NCBI GenBank assembly: GCA_964507195.1
Contig: CAZDPA010000112.1
Coordinates: 1-13,978, forward strand
Length of the DNA: 13,978 bases
Direction of reading: 5' to 3'
Source of the DNA: Solimonas sp964507195
GTDB lineage: Bacteria > Pseudomonadota > Gammaproteobacteria > Nevskiales > Nevskiaceae
Part shown: piece after piece, positions 13,487-13,978 of the stretch
Numbering within the stretch: position 1 is the stretch's first letter
How the letters are laid out: every line of letters begins with the position of its first letter
Translations under genes and position numbers: made by a program
Notes under the pieces: generated by a model
The model's database searches: none
Seen by the model: only the letters and a program-made list of their open reading frames with translations
Told to the model about the DNA's origin: nothing

Positions 13487-13978
13487 TCGCGATCCGGCGC
13501 GCCGAGCGGAAACCAGCTGCGATACGGCCGTCCGCCGTCAACTGCGCGGGCGAACGACGGTCGCGCGAGCAGGCGCTGACGGTAAGCGCGCAGATGGCGG
13601 AACTCGTCGGCGATCGCGTGCGTCCAGTCGGCATAGAACAGCGATGGCGCCGCCGCGCAGTCGGCGAGCGTGAACGTGTCGCCGCAAGCCCACTCGCGAT
13701 CCTTCATGCGCACATCCAGCCAGCGATACGCGGTGTCAAGCAACTTGCGCGCTTCCTCGACGCCGTAGGGATCGCGGTGCTCGGTCGGGCGCAGGCTGTT
13801 GAATACAAACTTCTGCTGCGGCGTCATCACGTAGTTGTCGAAGAAGCGATCCATGAAGCGCACATCGACCGCGGCGGCGGGGTCGGACGGAATCAGCTTC
13901 CCCGGACCGGGGTAGTGCACGGCGAGATGCTCGATGATGATCGTCGCCTCGCGGATGGGCCGGTCACGATCCAGCAGC
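13483..13978 (-). CDS. Glutathione S-transferase family protein, N-terminus outside the window
   Basis: The last 164 or so residues of a cytosolic glutathione S-transferase. The minus-strand reading frame is open to the right edge. The upstream part there, RPIREATIIIEHLA, is the end of the thioredoxin-like domain, where the usual E-(S/A)-x-x-I-x-x-(Y/H)-L motif contacts glutathione. The helical C-terminal domain follows with LIPSDP, MDRFFDNYV and the N-capping segment DTFTLADCAAAPSLFYADW, which is strongly conserved in the family. The catalytic Ser/Cys/Tyr region is beyond the window, so the class cannot be assigned. A GTG at 13918-13920 could be mistaken for a start but lies inside the domain. 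The stop TAA (13483-13485) overlaps the phytase stop TAG (13484-13486). Confidence 0.88.
   Translation of the reverse strand, partial: LLDRDRPIREATIIIEHLAVHYPGPGKLIPSDPAAAVDVRFMDRFFDNYVMTPQQKFVFNSLRPTEHRDPYGVEEARKLLDTAYRWLDVRMKDREWACGDTFTLADCAAAPSLFYADWTHAIADEFRHLRAYRQRLLARPSFARAVDGGRPYRSWFPLGAPDRD

Overview
The window is high-GC bacterial DNA with dense coding on both strands, Shine-Dalgarno-led starts, TonB-dependent outer-membrane receptors and lipoprotein signals. The gene content (ZnuD-type receptor, CocE-like hydrolase with a possible GlyGly-CTERM tail, penicillin-acylase lipoprotein, beta-propeller phytase beside a TonB receptor) suggests a chromosomal segment of a gammaproteobacterium, perhaps of the Xanthomonadales/Nevskiales type. 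This assignment is inferred from protein families only. A run of ten Ns at 3855-3864 marks a scaffold or draft assembly.

Layout. Minus strand, 131-3251: a ZnuD-like zinc TonB receptor with a His/Glu-rich loop, preceded by a small HTHSH/CxxC protein (probably one transcript), then an exported cupin. A 189-bp divergent intergenic region (3252-3440) with two inverted repeats separates these from a plus-strand exported alpha/beta hydrolase (3441-5278), which contains the assembly gap. A minus-strand HExxH protein (5275-5808) converges on the hydrolase with overlapping stop codons and diverges from a 1085-residue penicillin-acylase-family lipoprotein (5886-9143). Then comes a 161-bp intergenic region with a REP-like palindrome and a PhoB-box-like array, followed by a TonB receptor (9305-11461) and a two-domain beta-propeller phytase lipoprotein (11495-13486). 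The window ends in a minus-strand glutathione S-transferase, cut by the edge, whose stop codon overlaps the phytase stop.

How the genes work together. The clearest unit is 9211-13486. Four heptamers related to CTGTCAC lie exactly 11 bp apart, followed 10 bp later by a -10-like hexamer. Downstream are a TonB receptor and, 33 nt after it, a phytase. The simplest reading is a phosphate-starvation operon that takes organic phosphate from phytate: a surface or periplasmic lipoprotein dephosphorylates it and the receptor imports phytate, a metal-phytate complex or lower inositol phosphates. The znuD-like pair is a separate zinc-acquisition unit. Nearly every complete protein has an export signal, so the window reads as envelope-level nutrient scavenging. 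I found no tRNA, rRNA, CRISPR array, transposase, integrase or phage gene.
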